DNA from: a virus
Virus record (IMG/VR): IMGVR_UViG_3300020176_000061
Location: 1-30,316 of that record
Length of the DNA stretch: 30,316 bases
Strand: one strand, 5' to 3'
Part shown: in pieces, positions 17,901 through 26,415 of the stretch
Numbering within the stretch: the stretch's first letter is position 1
Layout of the letters: each line of letters opens with the position of its first letter
Position numbers and translations under genes: made by a program
Notes under the pieces: model-generated
The model's database searches: none
What the model was told of the DNA's origin: nothing
The model's input: the letters and a program-made list of their open reading frames with translations, nothing else

Positions 17901-18628
17901 AATTTATCTAGTGTGTATAATTTAATAGCTCTATTTTTAACAACACCATCAACAGTTACTTCTCTCTTAGAATTATTGATTTTTAAAACATCAAATTTAC
18001 CCGTAAATTGAGCGCTCCTATATGGCAAGTCTCTTGTGTCTTCGTCTAAAGTATATGATAAATTATTATTTGCAATATCTCTAATTACAGTTTCATAATC
18101 TAAACCATCCTGGTTTTTAAAATTAGTATTGAAGTATTCAACAGTTGTTGCATTAGAAGAATTAAATACAATCCTTTTAACTAAAATTCTCTCAGTGTTA
18201 TTTGGTATTTGACCACTAACATTTATACTCGTTGTTAATATAGGATTTAAAAAATCTTCAAAAAAGTAATTTGGCTTTGTTGAAAAATTTATAGGTCTAT
18301 TAAATGAAGTAATATCATTCGCTGGAGTCTTTAGTGTAGAAGTTATGATATTTTGGTATGTACCATCCGGTAATTTAATTCTAGTATTACCTTTGCCTAA
18401 ACCAGAGAGAGATTTTAAATTAGTATCTAATCTCTCTAATTCTCTTTTCATATAACCGAATGAGGGCACATATACTGTTTTAGAGCCTTCATCTGTTAGT
18501 ATCTCAAGAGGTACATCCTTTTGATCAGTCGTGATCGCCTCATTAATTCTCTCAAATGTCTTTAAGGAATTAGAGTTAATTTCAAGTAGTTTCTTGAGCG
18601 AATTAGAAATAGAGTTATTAGTGTTCAT
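14915..18628 (-). CDS. Large baseplate/tail structural protein with coiled coils and FnIII-like domain
   Basis: This is a 1237-aa protein with no recognised catalytic motif. The N-terminal region is helical (SLKKLLEINSNSLKTFERIN) and is followed by VPSFGYMKRELERLDTN. A charged coiled coil spans about residues 417-490. An FnIII-like segment lies near 510-650 (FVLQYRYLST, IEIRVKSVSEAGYPTSPIYS, DWSEAITIDFP). A second short coiled coil is near 718-740 (KIAQLEAQIAELKG), then a beta-rich C-terminal half. Its stop is 57 bp before the giant gene, and its start is 1 bp after the stop of the 645-aa gene, suggesting coupled expression. The position directly after wedge genes and the size suggest a baseplate-periphery or fibre-network protein; the exact T4 counterpart is not identifiable by eye. 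Confidence 0.65.
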   Translation of the reverse strand: MNTNNSISNSLKKLLEINSNSLKTFERINEAITTDQKDVPLEILTDEGSKTVYVPSFGYMKRELERLDTNLKSLSGLGKGNTRIKLPDGTYQNIITSTLKTPANDITSFNRPINFSTKPNYFFEDFLNPILTTSINVSGQIPNNTERILVKRIVFNSSNATTVEYFNTNFKNQDGLDYETVIRDIANNNLSYTLDEDTRDLPYRSAQFTGKFDVLKINNSKREVTVDGVVKNRAIKLYTLDKLTYTDSTKDLMETEMLRIGDELMVQSGSKNTRYRITRVDGSTNQVELLVVEGYESIKVGSNQLGIYKNDNSNLNININVGFNERLLVFVKAIDPDSKILAENWSPGIGLYTNELTLIQEDGSQIRLDDYYKAEVADFGKYISALKEDSIPPATQGITPDAPLLDVNNFKVVQINAHLTANDTADKIKKLSADKVNVEENIKKLDETIVKKRSEMSTKKYDSTIQKDKDRNELNSLITQRTSETSLYNSIVNQIQSLASGSNVTKIAPKYRVRGFWEIPSSKKTADTLDQNIVQFVLQYRYLSTSGKASEVTQLPFTEGTRQKTAVFSNWNEIKTKPRDRYRNSETGKFEWQDSLVEDAQEVNFNQLDLPINEGELIEIRVKSVSEAGYPTSPIYSDWSEAITIDFPITEIDTSNVETLLMSNSAETAAVKISEELISKGVFSHIDDSFSANEKYYAHSATSIASGFLSNEQKPISVYDKIAQLEAQIAELKGTVEVELGELVVKVMDEDGTVTVINNGTKNQIFAGYYTDEVASLTVKKGHIVTKTFKLLLENTKATKLELVARLVGDRNLPAYKSSAAGDAITDNGFGVMVNDSGTANIDPKVASDNYYTSEGKYDLAPIQYQNIDTSSITSYDLLAEAPYQSAQRRGQFVYSRFMDIANQNPLYVTESLLEPGVSKLTNYEYALSYADMNVDSNTISILSHTGNGESVDFIWTGTFGRNNGSNLDPEFSQSMVDVCSTATVGAANYNNGLFIHKSHPDLENLYVDFLDNVADQNNVTDAEQKNNIKTLVDNAIYTMPITSTYATGTTFVYSGVNSLIGNSFSTSAVNSTKATQQLAFQKTSELISLGGDRTFKMSFDANDQYLLGGRSCGAFLFLSPINLNTLRVSGDTKQSNKIIEKRVGDLDNSNAISVDIIFQYRMTDYFGNDPDSDVGRIGGQAKLRFPNLTYTKKIGLDIFDKHDQQFSFDLEVFAKYSPKGKNLNSIRAAKLTRYGD

Positions 18629-18629
18629 A

Positions 18630-20567
18630 TTATCTTAAAATATCAGCTTCAAATTGATAATTAGCAGGATCAATACATACTAATTCAATATATGGTTTAT
18701 TTGTTATTAATTGACTAGGGTTTATATCAGCCACTAACACGTCATAGTTAGTAGTAGTGCTAGTCCAAATTTTAATATTATTACCTAACATGTTTATCGT
18801 GTCAAATACTATTTTAAATGTTTGTCCTTTTTTCCAAGATATAACACCGTCATCTATGTATATATTAAGATCACTTTCGGGATCATTTTCAATAAGACCG
18901 TTAAGGCTTAATCTATTAGAAAAAGATTCTAATCTAGACCAAATTGCAAACTTTGAAGCACCGGCTCCAGCTAAACCTATGTCAAACTTATTTGTTGTTG
19001 AAATTTGACCAGCTATAGCATTTCCAGTAATATTCCAAAGATATACATTACTTAGTGTATAACCGTCTATCGTACTATTGATTTTAATTTTATTAGGAAT
19101 AGATTTATCGATTTCTGTACCTTTACCCGCAAATATAACATCTGTGTTATATTGTAATTCAACTGGAATAGAACCGTCTATTAATTTATTAATTCTATTA
19201 TGTGCCTTTGAAATTAAGTCTAATAAAGAATTAGAATCTGCCAATTGAATTGAAGCATTTTGGAAATCTTCTTCTAATTCAGCAACTCTATTAATAAGAG
19301 ATGCCGTATCTTCGCTTGCAGTAACTAAATTTTCTATACTATCTAATCTAGCATCTATGTTAGCATATCTGTTATTGGCTTGAATAAGAAGTTCAGTTGC
19401 ATTCTCCAGCGCAGTCGTTGTATCCATGAATAAATCCATGGAGAATGTTGTGAAATCATTAACGCTTGTTTCAACACCTACGTTATCTAATGAAGAATTA
19501 AATTTAAGATTTAATTTTAATGAAAAAGCATTACCATTAAGACCTGTAACTTCATTCGGTTTATATTTAATTTGCTCGTTAATTTTAGAACCAGGCCCAT
19601 AAGAATCTTGTATATCGTCTAATATTAAAATACCATACAAATTAGTCGCTCTATTTGCAGGTACTGATTGGCTATAAATGTCATAGTAAACTAAAATAGC
19701 ATTAAAAGTAAACTTTTGACCTTTTTTAGCAAAATCTAATAAAGACTTAACATCAGGGTTATTATTTATTTCTTCATAAGCATTGGCATTAAATTCCAAA
19801 CCAACACTATTTGTCGCATTAGTTTGAATATTGTAATATGCTCCACTATTAGAAGTATAATCATCCACTACAGTGTTAATATTAATATTAGGATCTGGGT
19901 GTGTTTGACCAGCTCTGCCTTCTATATAATCCGAAGCGTATAATTTAGTTGCCGTGGTATTATAATTACCCGGTTTAAACAATACAGTTGGTGTATAACC
20001 AACAGACGTTGGTACATTAATGTATACTTCGTGATATGTGTTACCTTGATATGCAACATCATTCTCTACGTCAATAGTACCTAAATACTTTACAACTCTA
20101 TCATAATTATCACTCGCAAATGCTCCATTAACTTTTTCAGTGTAATTACCAAATAGTGTTTGATTTGAATCCGCTGCAACAAAATCAATTGCGCCTAAAG
20201 CAGATAACCATTTGAAGAATATTTTTTCAGCATCAGATTGTAAAATGATAGGATCATAATCGTCATCTTGCAACAGAAGTTCTTCTAAGTTCAGTGCATA
20301 GTTCTGAAATGTTTGAGCGAAGTCAACATTCGGCATACCAGGGACATAGTTTTGTCCTGAAGCTTGCTTAAGGTTTAATTCGAAATCAATTGTGTTAGAA
20401 CCATTAACTGAATCAGTAAAATCTGGAAGATCTAATAAAGCATATTTACTAAACTCAAAATTTAAATCTGAACTGTTAAAAGCCCTAGTCATATCTCTCG
20501 CAGAAGATGCGAAAGCATACATTGTGCCGCCCATTGGCTGCGGTATTCTAACTAGAGGAGTTGCCAT
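18630..20567 (-). CDS. Structural protein with central coiled coil, probable baseplate component
   Basis: This 645-aa protein begins MATPLVRIPQPMGGTMYAFA. Its first 370 or so residues are mixed beta and aromatic sequence. A helical, heptad-like stretch spans about residues 382-464 (IDARLDSIENLV; LINRVAELEEDFQNASIQLA). A beta-rich C-terminal domain of about 170 residues follows. The coiled coil followed by a compact C-terminal domain is common in trimeric fibre and baseplate proteins. The stop is 1 bp from the next start (TAATATG). Its position between a short fibre gene and the 1237-aa gene supports a baseplate or fibre role. I do not recognise the family. Confidence 0.6.
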   Translation of the reverse strand: MATPLVRIPQPMGGTMYAFASSARDMTRAFNSSDLNFEFSKYALLDLPDFTDSVNGSNTIDFELNLKQASGQNYVPGMPNVDFAQTFQNYALNLEELLLQDDDYDPIILQSDAEKIFFKWLSALGAIDFVAADSNQTLFGNYTEKVNGAFASDNYDRVVKYLGTIDVENDVAYQGNTYHEVYINVPTSVGYTPTVLFKPGNYNTTATKLYASDYIEGRAGQTHPDPNININTVVDDYTSNSGAYYNIQTNATNSVGLEFNANAYEEINNNPDVKSLLDFAKKGQKFTFNAILVYYDIYSQSVPANRATNLYGILILDDIQDSYGPGSKINEQIKYKPNEVTGLNGNAFSLKLNLKFNSSLDNVGVETSVNDFTTFSMDLFMDTTTALENATELLIQANNRYANIDARLDSIENLVTASEDTASLINRVAELEEDFQNASIQLADSNSLLDLISKAHNRINKLIDGSIPVELQYNTDVIFAGKGTEIDKSIPNKIKINSTIDGYTLSNVYLWNITGNAIAGQISTTNKFDIGLAGAGASKFAIWSRLESFSNRLSLNGLIENDPESDLNIYIDDGVISWKKGQTFKIVFDTINMLGNNIKIWTSTTTNYDVLVADINPSQLITNKPYIELVCIDPANYQFEADILR

Positions 20568-20586
20568 CTATTCTTTAAGTTTTGTT

Positions 20587-21153
20587 TTATACGATTGTTG
20601 TTGCGTGTGATGAAATAACGTACCATACGTCATCAAAACATCTTAGTGTTACTGTTGAGTTTAATCCATCTAAAGCGATTGATGTAGCTCCTAAAGATAC
20701 ATTTGCTCCCGGTAAAATTGATTTTGAATCAGAATCTACATTGATAATTGTAACTTCTTGACCATCAACTGCCTCAGGTAATGTAAAGTTTACATCAACA
20801 AAATAAGTAATAGCCTCTATAGAAGTAGGAGTTACTTGTGTAGTTGGTATTTCTTTAGTACCTAATACTCCGCTTTTAATCAAAGATCCACCAAGTGATA
20901 CTGATGAACCGAATGTTGCAGCAGTACTAAATACAGCACCTAAATTACTTACACTTAACAAGTTTACACCTGCTTGTGAAATAATTAAATTTTCTGTAGT
21001 AACGCTTAGTAAACCCTCTAACGTCAATGTAGTCGGGTTTAGTAGTGAAATAACAGATGCCAATTCATCGTTTAATAACTCAAAGTTACTATTAATGATC
21101 GGTCTAGATGAAGAAACTGAATCAGTTCCTAAAATTTCAGTAATGTTTGCCAT
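20587..21153 (-). CDS. Short fibre-like protein with N-terminal anchor motif
   Basis: The 188-aa protein begins MANITEILGTDSVSSSRPII followed by NSNFELLNDELASVIS. This is the same arrangement as the start of the 659-aa collagen-like fibre (MAINIQEILHPSDSDS, INYNFDQIL). A repetitive beta-rich middle follows (residues about 40-95), and then a C-terminal domain with GQEVTIINVDSDSKSI and VTLRCFDDVWYVISS, a pattern typical of small beta-sandwich fibre tips. It lies 13 bp after the gp7/gpI-like gene. Its likely role is a short trimeric fibre or decoration anchored to the baseplate. The leader is A-rich (AAAAACAATAAAATGG) with no Shine-Dalgarno sequence. Confidence 0.6.
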   Translation of the reverse strand: MANITEILGTDSVSSSRPIINSNFELLNDELASVISLLNPTTLTLEGLLSVTTENLIISQAGVNLLSVSNLGAVFSTAATFGSSVSLGGSLIKSGVLGTKEIPTTQVTPTSIEAITYFVDVNFTLPEAVDGQEVTIINVDSDSKSILPGANVSLGATSIALDGLNSTVTLRCFDDVWYVISSHATTIV

Positions 21154-21166
21154 TTTATTGTTTTTA

Positions 21167-23911
21167 TTATTTTACTTTTAACATGTTCCTTTTTATAAGG
21201 TTTTTATTACCATGTGTATCTTCCGCTTCCAATTGAATTGAATAGTATCCAGGTTCTTTGAAAATGTAAGTTAACCACATATTATTATAGTATATATCAG
21301 TGATTTCTGGGTTAGTTATATTTGTAATAGTCCATTTTGAATTTTTAGCACCTGGGAACTTAGAAATATCTGTAGAAATTGTAACATGAGTAGATCTTTC
21401 TACTTCAGCAAAATCTTTAAATATCTTAGTATCGTCAAATGTTGGATTGTAATGTTTAACATGTACTTCACCACTTATATTAGAATTTGACGAAGGATTT
21501 ATTTTCTCAATATAGACTTCTTCAAAGTCATATGTTTTTGAATATTCCCAACCTACGGCTAATATAAATCTAAATACATCGCTAACATCATTGTCATCAA
21601 GATCTTCGAACACTGCGTTAAAATTAAACTTACTAATTACAACGTCTTCACTTGCATTTAGCTCATCCATAATAGCAGTCCAACCATTTACGTCATTGAC
21701 AGTAGTAGGAGTGGCATTAGTTATAATGTGTTCACCAAAGCTTATTGCTTTTGTTATTGGATCTTGGAATTTTATTACTAATTTATCACCCTGTTGAATG
21801 TCATTTATTTTAAAACTGGCCGTTAAATCTGGTCCAACTCTCATGAAGTCCCATGAAAGATGTTCAGTATCTTTATATCTGAATGTAGATTCGTCCCATT
21901 GGTATGGTCCAGTAGTCTCTGTAAAGCCAGTTCTAGAGTAAGTATCAATATATCTTCTAACCGTTGAAAACCTTAAACCTTGATCTTCTTCCAGATGCAC
22001 ATAGTTCGCACGATCTAACGTTAAATAAAGAGTAGCAATAGCATCATCGATTTGTGTTACATTATCTTGAGGAGAATCCCAATAACCGCCTGAACCATTC
22101 CATGGTAACGATTTGCCGTCCCATGTTTGGTTTTCTAACCACTTATAAATACCATATAATTCTAGTTGTTTTAATTTAACATCGATAAGGTCTTTATGTT
22201 TATAATAAGACATGTGTCCAAATAAATCGTATGTTCTCATTTCGACATCATATAAATCATCATGTGGTAATATTAATGGGAAAACTAAATAATCATCAAT
22301 AGGACCTCTATATGTTTTACTCCAACCGGTACCTTTACCAGTAATTAACCATTCTATTTCATATACCCATGCTTTCCACCAATTATCCCATGTAACTAAT
22401 AGTGTTTCATTTGGATTGTGTGCATCTTCCCATGTAAATTCAGCTTCATCCCATATGTCATCAAATGATTCAGTTCCATCTAATAATACTGGACATCCTA
22501 TAGGAATATTAGGATTATAAGAGTGTAATTCTCTATCATGATATGTTTCATAAAATAATCTAAAAGCATCCTTTAACTCCGCTCTTTCATCATACGTAAG
22601 AGTGCTTTCTTCTCCTACTTTTAAATTAAGAAATTTATTATAGTTATTAATAAGACTGTTTTGATCTAAAGATGGTTTTAAAACCATTGATAAATCCTCA
22701 ACAAAAAGTTGTCTATCGTTTGGAAATATATTAAATTTAATAGTGTGACCTTCGCTAAAGAAATTAATATCATTTTGAATATTCCAAACGTTTATATTTC
22801 TTTGTGTAAAATAATCACCTTCAGCTGTGATATCTATTATTTTAGATTGTAATGGTAAATATTCTTTTTGTAATTTAGCCTTAAGTCCATATAATTTAAT
22901 TAAAACCTCTTCGGGTGTATAATCAAATGTTTCAGTTACGTTAGGTATATCCCATTGATCATATGTCCCGTTAGGTTCATTTAATCTATATACTAAACTA
23001 AACTTACTTGTTTTTTTCATTGTACTAGAAGGCAACTTAAATTTAAGTTTCTTTCTAGTCATTTCGCCTCTTGTAGAAGAATTAGCAACAGGTATTGCAA
23101 ATAGTTTACCAAAGTTTTTTACTCCACTGTCTACATTTAACCAATACTCTTTTAGAGTTAATTTATTATATCCAAAGAAATCGATTGCATTTAATATAGC
23201 TTTATATGTACCGACAAATGGTTTAATATTGTGTAACTCTAATAAAAGCTCTTTTCTTTTTCTATTTAGTAATTTATAGTCAGGCGACATTTCACTAATA
23301 TCGTGATCTTTAAATAACATAAAGTCAGCTTCATCTAATGCTGCGCCGAAGTTTTGTAATAACACTTTAAGTCTTTCGTCCTCAGTAACTACTTCACCAT
23401 ATATTTCTATTTGAGCTATTAGTGTTTTACTACCATCCACACTACTATAAATATTTAATATTCTAGTGTGTTGACCAGACTGTGTAGAATTTAACGCTAT
23501 ATTTATTTGAATAGCAGAATTATTAATTGTATTAAGGTGTTTAACATCATCAATGATTGAATCTACTGAGCTATAATCAATTAACTCTATCGATTGTGAT
23601 TTTAATTCACTAATGACTGGTAAATTACCAGAATGATCTATGTCATATAATATAATAGATTTACTATTAAATTTATCAACCTCTTCCCATTCAAAAATAA
23701 GACTATCTTTGTCCACAGAATCAGATATAGGAAAATTAACTATACTGTCACCTCTATATACACATTCTTCTAATATAAAAAGATTAACTGTTTCGTATAG
23801 ACCTGCAGAAACTTCTGGTAAATGAATAGTTCCAGTATATACGTCAAAATCATCCTTTTCAAAATTGAGATCGTATTCTAATCCTCTAAAAAATCTTAAA
23901 TTGTTGTACAT
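21167..23911 (-). CDS. Baseplate wedge protein, gp7/gpI-like
   Basis: This 914-aa protein follows gp25-like and gp6-like genes, where contractile-tail systems usually place the gpI/gp7 component. Residues about 180-265 carry the expected helical pattern (NRKRKELLLELHNIKPFVGT, then YKAILNAIDFFGYNKLTL), similar to the P2 gpI-type 'KR.LL..H..KGT..A...ALG' motif. A Trp-rich middle region lies at about 485-615 (FTWEDAHNPNETLLVTWDNW). The C-terminus ends in a PKD/Ig-like strand pattern (FKEPGYYSIQLEAEDTHGNK). It starts in a TAATG overlap with the 93-aa gene. The gp7/gpI call comes from synteny plus the motif. The long C-terminal extension is unusual for gpI but comparable to T4 gp7, which is also very large. 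Confidence 0.62.
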   Translation of the reverse strand: MYNNLRFFRGLEYDLNFEKDDFDVYTGTIHLPEVSAGLYETVNLFILEECVYRGDSIVNFPISDSVDKDSLIFEWEEVDKFNSKSIILYDIDHSGNLPVISELKSQSIELIDYSSVDSIIDDVKHLNTINNSAIQINIALNSTQSGQHTRILNIYSSVDGSKTLIAQIEIYGEVVTEDERLKVLLQNFGAALDEADFMLFKDHDISEMSPDYKLLNRKRKELLLELHNIKPFVGTYKAILNAIDFFGYNKLTLKEYWLNVDSGVKNFGKLFAIPVANSSTRGEMTRKKLKFKLPSSTMKKTSKFSLVYRLNEPNGTYDQWDIPNVTETFDYTPEEVLIKLYGLKAKLQKEYLPLQSKIIDITAEGDYFTQRNINVWNIQNDINFFSEGHTIKFNIFPNDRQLFVEDLSMVLKPSLDQNSLINNYNKFLNLKVGEESTLTYDERAELKDAFRLFYETYHDRELHSYNPNIPIGCPVLLDGTESFDDIWDEAEFTWEDAHNPNETLLVTWDNWWKAWVYEIEWLITGKGTGWSKTYRGPIDDYLVFPLILPHDDLYDVEMRTYDLFGHMSYYKHKDLIDVKLKQLELYGIYKWLENQTWDGKSLPWNGSGGYWDSPQDNVTQIDDAIATLYLTLDRANYVHLEEDQGLRFSTVRRYIDTYSRTGFTETTGPYQWDESTFRYKDTEHLSWDFMRVGPDLTASFKINDIQQGDKLVIKFQDPITKAISFGEHIITNATPTTVNDVNGWTAIMDELNASEDVVISKFNFNAVFEDLDDNDVSDVFRFILAVGWEYSKTYDFEEVYIEKINPSSNSNISGEVHVKHYNPTFDDTKIFKDFAEVERSTHVTISTDISKFPGAKNSKWTITNITNPEITDIYYNNMWLTYIFKEPGYYSIQLEAEDTHGNKNLIKRNMLKVK

Positions 23912-24192
23912 TATCTCGTTTCGTTATCGTCTTCTTTGACGGTATAATTTTTATAATTGTTAAGGTATCTGGTACCCTTCAATAAATATTTAATAGTATC
24001 ATCCATAAATATTAGAAAATGCTGGATAGTCTCGTTTCTTTGAATGTGTCCAGAAAGAGATCTACCTATAAATTCTCCGGGTGGTAATTCTTCATACTTA
24101 TAACCCGCGTTTAACCTAGAATCCTTTCTAGATTTTACAAAATCATATCTCTTACGTCTTCTATATCCTAATAAGTTGTCGAATAATCCCAT
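23911..24192 (-). CDS. Small conserved-position baseplate-linked protein
   Basis: This 93-aa soluble protein sits between the gp6-like and gp7-like genes and overlaps both by one base in TAATG junctions, which supports it as a real, translationally coupled gene. It has a basic N-terminus (RRRKRYDFVKSRKDSR), a central EELPPGEFIGRSLSG stretch and a helical end (FLIFMDDTIKYLLKGTRYL). No family is recognised. A baseplate assembly or linker role is inferred only from position. Confidence 0.65.
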   Translation of the reverse strand: MGLFDNLLGYRRRKRYDFVKSRKDSRLNAGYKYEELPPGEFIGRSLSGHIQRNETIQHFLIFMDDTIKYLLKGTRYLNNYKNYTVKEDDNETR

Positions 24193-26021
24193 TACTTAAG
24201 TGCTCTTCTATTTCCAGCTTGAACCCTAGTGTAAATTGTTTTAGGCACAGGATCTGCTTCAAAGTTAATACTAACGGCCGCTTCTGCATTCATTAGCACA
24301 TCATCTTCTATTAAATCACCATCTCTGTCTAACCATCCACCTCTAAATACAGCAACTTCTTCTTTCTCCATGATAATATCTCCCCACTGATCTAAACCTC
24401 TCACGTGATCTGGTATTTGAGTAGATTCATCTACTGTTACTAGTTTAACATCTTCTATTTTCTTAAAGAAAACATATTTTTGTTTACCGTTTCCTATAGT
24501 TTCTAGTGTGACAGGTTCTTGAGGTACTACACTGATATTAACAGATTCGTAATAACCTTGTCTTCTAGCGGTTTCTTCAGTTTCTGAAATAAATCTAATA
24601 TTAACAGCATCTATACCTTCTATTTCTTCTAAGATATAAATAATATCAGATTTAGGTAATTTATCTCTTCGAGTAATATTTAATAAATATTCTGAAACTT
24701 TGGATCTAACACTATTGTATATTTCTTCTTTAGTGTAACCCTCAAAGTATCTAATATTAATATCCATACTATAGTGTCTAACTTGTGGTTTAACGAAAAC
24801 AACTTCAGTTGTAACCATTTGTTGACCGCTATCTTCTAATACTTTATGCATAGCATCATACTCACCTTGATCTAAAAACATTTCTTGTTCAGGCATGCTA
24901 AAATAATCTTGATTTTTTGCTAATTTTTTCTTAGCATCTGGAATAGCAAAAATATAAATAACATTATCGTCATCTAAATATTGATCATCTGTAGTATTAT
25001 ATGCATCTATATATGAGAACATATTATATCTAGATAAAAAGTATTCATAATTATCGGGTGTAGCTAGGACAAATGATTTACTAGCTAATGGTGTCATTAT
25101 TTTAGTAAATTGAGTAGATTCTCTATCGCTCCCCATTTTAGGTGAAGATGTAATAGTAACATCTAAAAATTCATTTAGATCATGTTCAGTTCCCAGTGAA
25201 TCGGAACCAACCGCGTCCCATTTGATAGTTAAATCAGGTGAATCATCTAAATTACCATTTAAACCACTGTGTTTTACATATTCAACAACTATTGAAGCAC
25301 CTGCGGGTGGTATAGCACCAAAACTACCATTTCCAAAATAAATATCTAAACCTCCACTAATACCTGTTTTAACTAGATATGCTTTTTCTTCATAATTAAT
25401 ATCATATAAAGAATTATGTTTAGTCCATAACTCACCATTTACGCTTACACTAATTTTACTATGATCAGTCAGACCACTAGTATTGACATTATAAGACTGT
25501 AGTTTTTCACCAGTTGCAGTTAATGTTTGAGATTCAAATTCACCTTGAATTATAGAAGTTCTAAATGAATTAAAATTTGTTTTTTCTAGTTTAAATTTAT
25601 CTACAGAATTTAATAGAGTGTAAGTTAAACCATTTATGTCAAATTTAAGTTTAGCTCTACCGTCTATATTTAATGTGCTACCTGCAATTTTAGCCATATC
25701 TGCACCTGGTTTCCACCTAAAATCAATCTCACCAGTCGCTGCAAAACCTCTAGTTGCGTCATGACCGGTTAATCTAGACATGCCATAAATAGATTCAGGT
25801 TGTTGTGCAGTGTATATGTTTTGTTCAACGACAGAATCTTCTATATAGAACATAACTAATTCTACCATCTCAGATAAGACGCTCAGTATCTGTGCAAAAG
25901 GAGAAGCAACTGTAAATAAGTTGTTTGCTCTTTTATACACTCTAGAAATATAAGTTCTAGCGTCATTATTTATTTGACTAGCACTTGTTCTAATTGTATT
26001 TAAAAATTTTAATTCTGCCAT
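24192..26021 (-). CDS. Baseplate wedge protein, gp6/J-like
   Basis: The 609-aa length is close to T4 gp6 (about 660 aa). In contractile tails this protein dimerises around the baseplate and joins the wedges. The N-terminus is helical (residues about 15-75: RTYISRVYKRANNLFTVASP and LSVLSEMVELVMFYIEDSVV), as in gp6-type proteins. The C-terminal region near residues 444-478 has the characteristic wedge pattern (NITRRDKLPKSDIIYILEEI, then EGIDAVNIRF). It lies 16 bp downstream of the gp25-like gene, the classic gp25-gp6 (W-J) pairing. The leader is A-rich without a Shine-Dalgarno sequence (GTATACAAAAAAATGG). Confidence comes from motif, size and synteny together. Confidence 0.8.
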   Translation of the reverse strand: MAELKFLNTIRTSASQINNDARTYISRVYKRANNLFTVASPFAQILSVLSEMVELVMFYIEDSVVEQNIYTAQQPESIYGMSRLTGHDATRGFAATGEIDFRWKPGADMAKIAGSTLNIDGRAKLKFDINGLTYTLLNSVDKFKLEKTNFNSFRTSIIQGEFESQTLTATGEKLQSYNVNTSGLTDHSKISVSVNGELWTKHNSLYDINYEEKAYLVKTGISGGLDIYFGNGSFGAIPPAGASIVVEYVKHSGLNGNLDDSPDLTIKWDAVGSDSLGTEHDLNEFLDVTITSSPKMGSDRESTQFTKIMTPLASKSFVLATPDNYEYFLSRYNMFSYIDAYNTTDDQYLDDDNVIYIFAIPDAKKKLAKNQDYFSMPEQEMFLDQGEYDAMHKVLEDSGQQMVTTEVVFVKPQVRHYSMDINIRYFEGYTKEEIYNSVRSKVSEYLLNITRRDKLPKSDIIYILEEIEGIDAVNIRFISETEETARRQGYYESVNISVVPQEPVTLETIGNGKQKYVFFKKIEDVKLVTVDESTQIPDHVRGLDQWGDIIMEKEEVAVFRGGWLDRDGDLIEDDVLMNAEAAVSINFEADPVPKTIYTRVQAGNRRALK

Positions 26022-26037
26022 TTTTTTGTATACTTTT

Positions 26038-26394
26038 TTATAGCATGCTTATTTTTATAGCATATCTACTATCTATTGTAATATCGATTAAACCAATATC
26101 TCTAACTTTACCCTTTAAAAACTCAACATTAACATCTATATTGAATTTTTCAGCTAATGGACAATATTGATTTATTTGTTCAATTATAATAGATTTCACA
26201 TTATATGCACTTGCGTTGAAATCATATATAAGTTTTTCTAAATCACAACCAAATCTATAACTACCCATCACTTCACCCGTATTAGTAAATAAAAGTGTTT
26301 GAATTTGTGTAATCAACATTTCTATTTCACTATTAGTTTGAACTTGATACGGATCGTAATTAGGATCAGTCGGATATTTTATGTATAATTCCAT
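26038..26394 (-). CDS. Baseplate wedge/sheath initiator protein, gp25-like
   Basis: The 118-aa size matches the gp25/W family (T4 gp25 is 132 aa), which sits in the wedge core and starts sheath polymerisation. The family motif is visible at residues about 41-62: a Gly-Glu then Arg-x-Gly-Cys-x-Leu-x-x-Leu pattern (GEVMGSYRFGCDLEKLIYDF). The C-terminus is a strand-forming DIGLIDITIDSRYAIKISM. It is followed by the gp6-like gene after 16 bp. Its leader contains AAACAAGATAAATATA, also found before the BACON-Hint gene. This is the most secure baseplate identification in the window. Confidence 0.88.
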   Translation of the reverse strand: MELYIKYPTDPNYDPYQVQTNSEIEMLITQIQTLLFTNTGEVMGSYRFGCDLEKLIYDFNASAYNVKSIIIEQINQYCPLAEKFNIDVNVEFLKGKVRDIGLIDITIDSRYAIKISML

Positions 26395-26397
26395 TTA

Positions 26398-26413
26398 TAT
26401 ATTTATCTTGTTT
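26398..26413 (-). promoter_or_regulatory. AAACAAGATAAATATA element upstream of gp25-like gene
   Basis: This 16-nt string is identical to the one at 5325-5340. It contains GATAAATA (26407-26400), a 7/8 match to the T4 late promoter. It ends only 3 nt before the ATG at 26394, so a promoter here would give an almost leaderless mRNA. It may instead be an A-rich initiation context. Confidence 0.3.
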
Positions 26414-26415
26414 AT

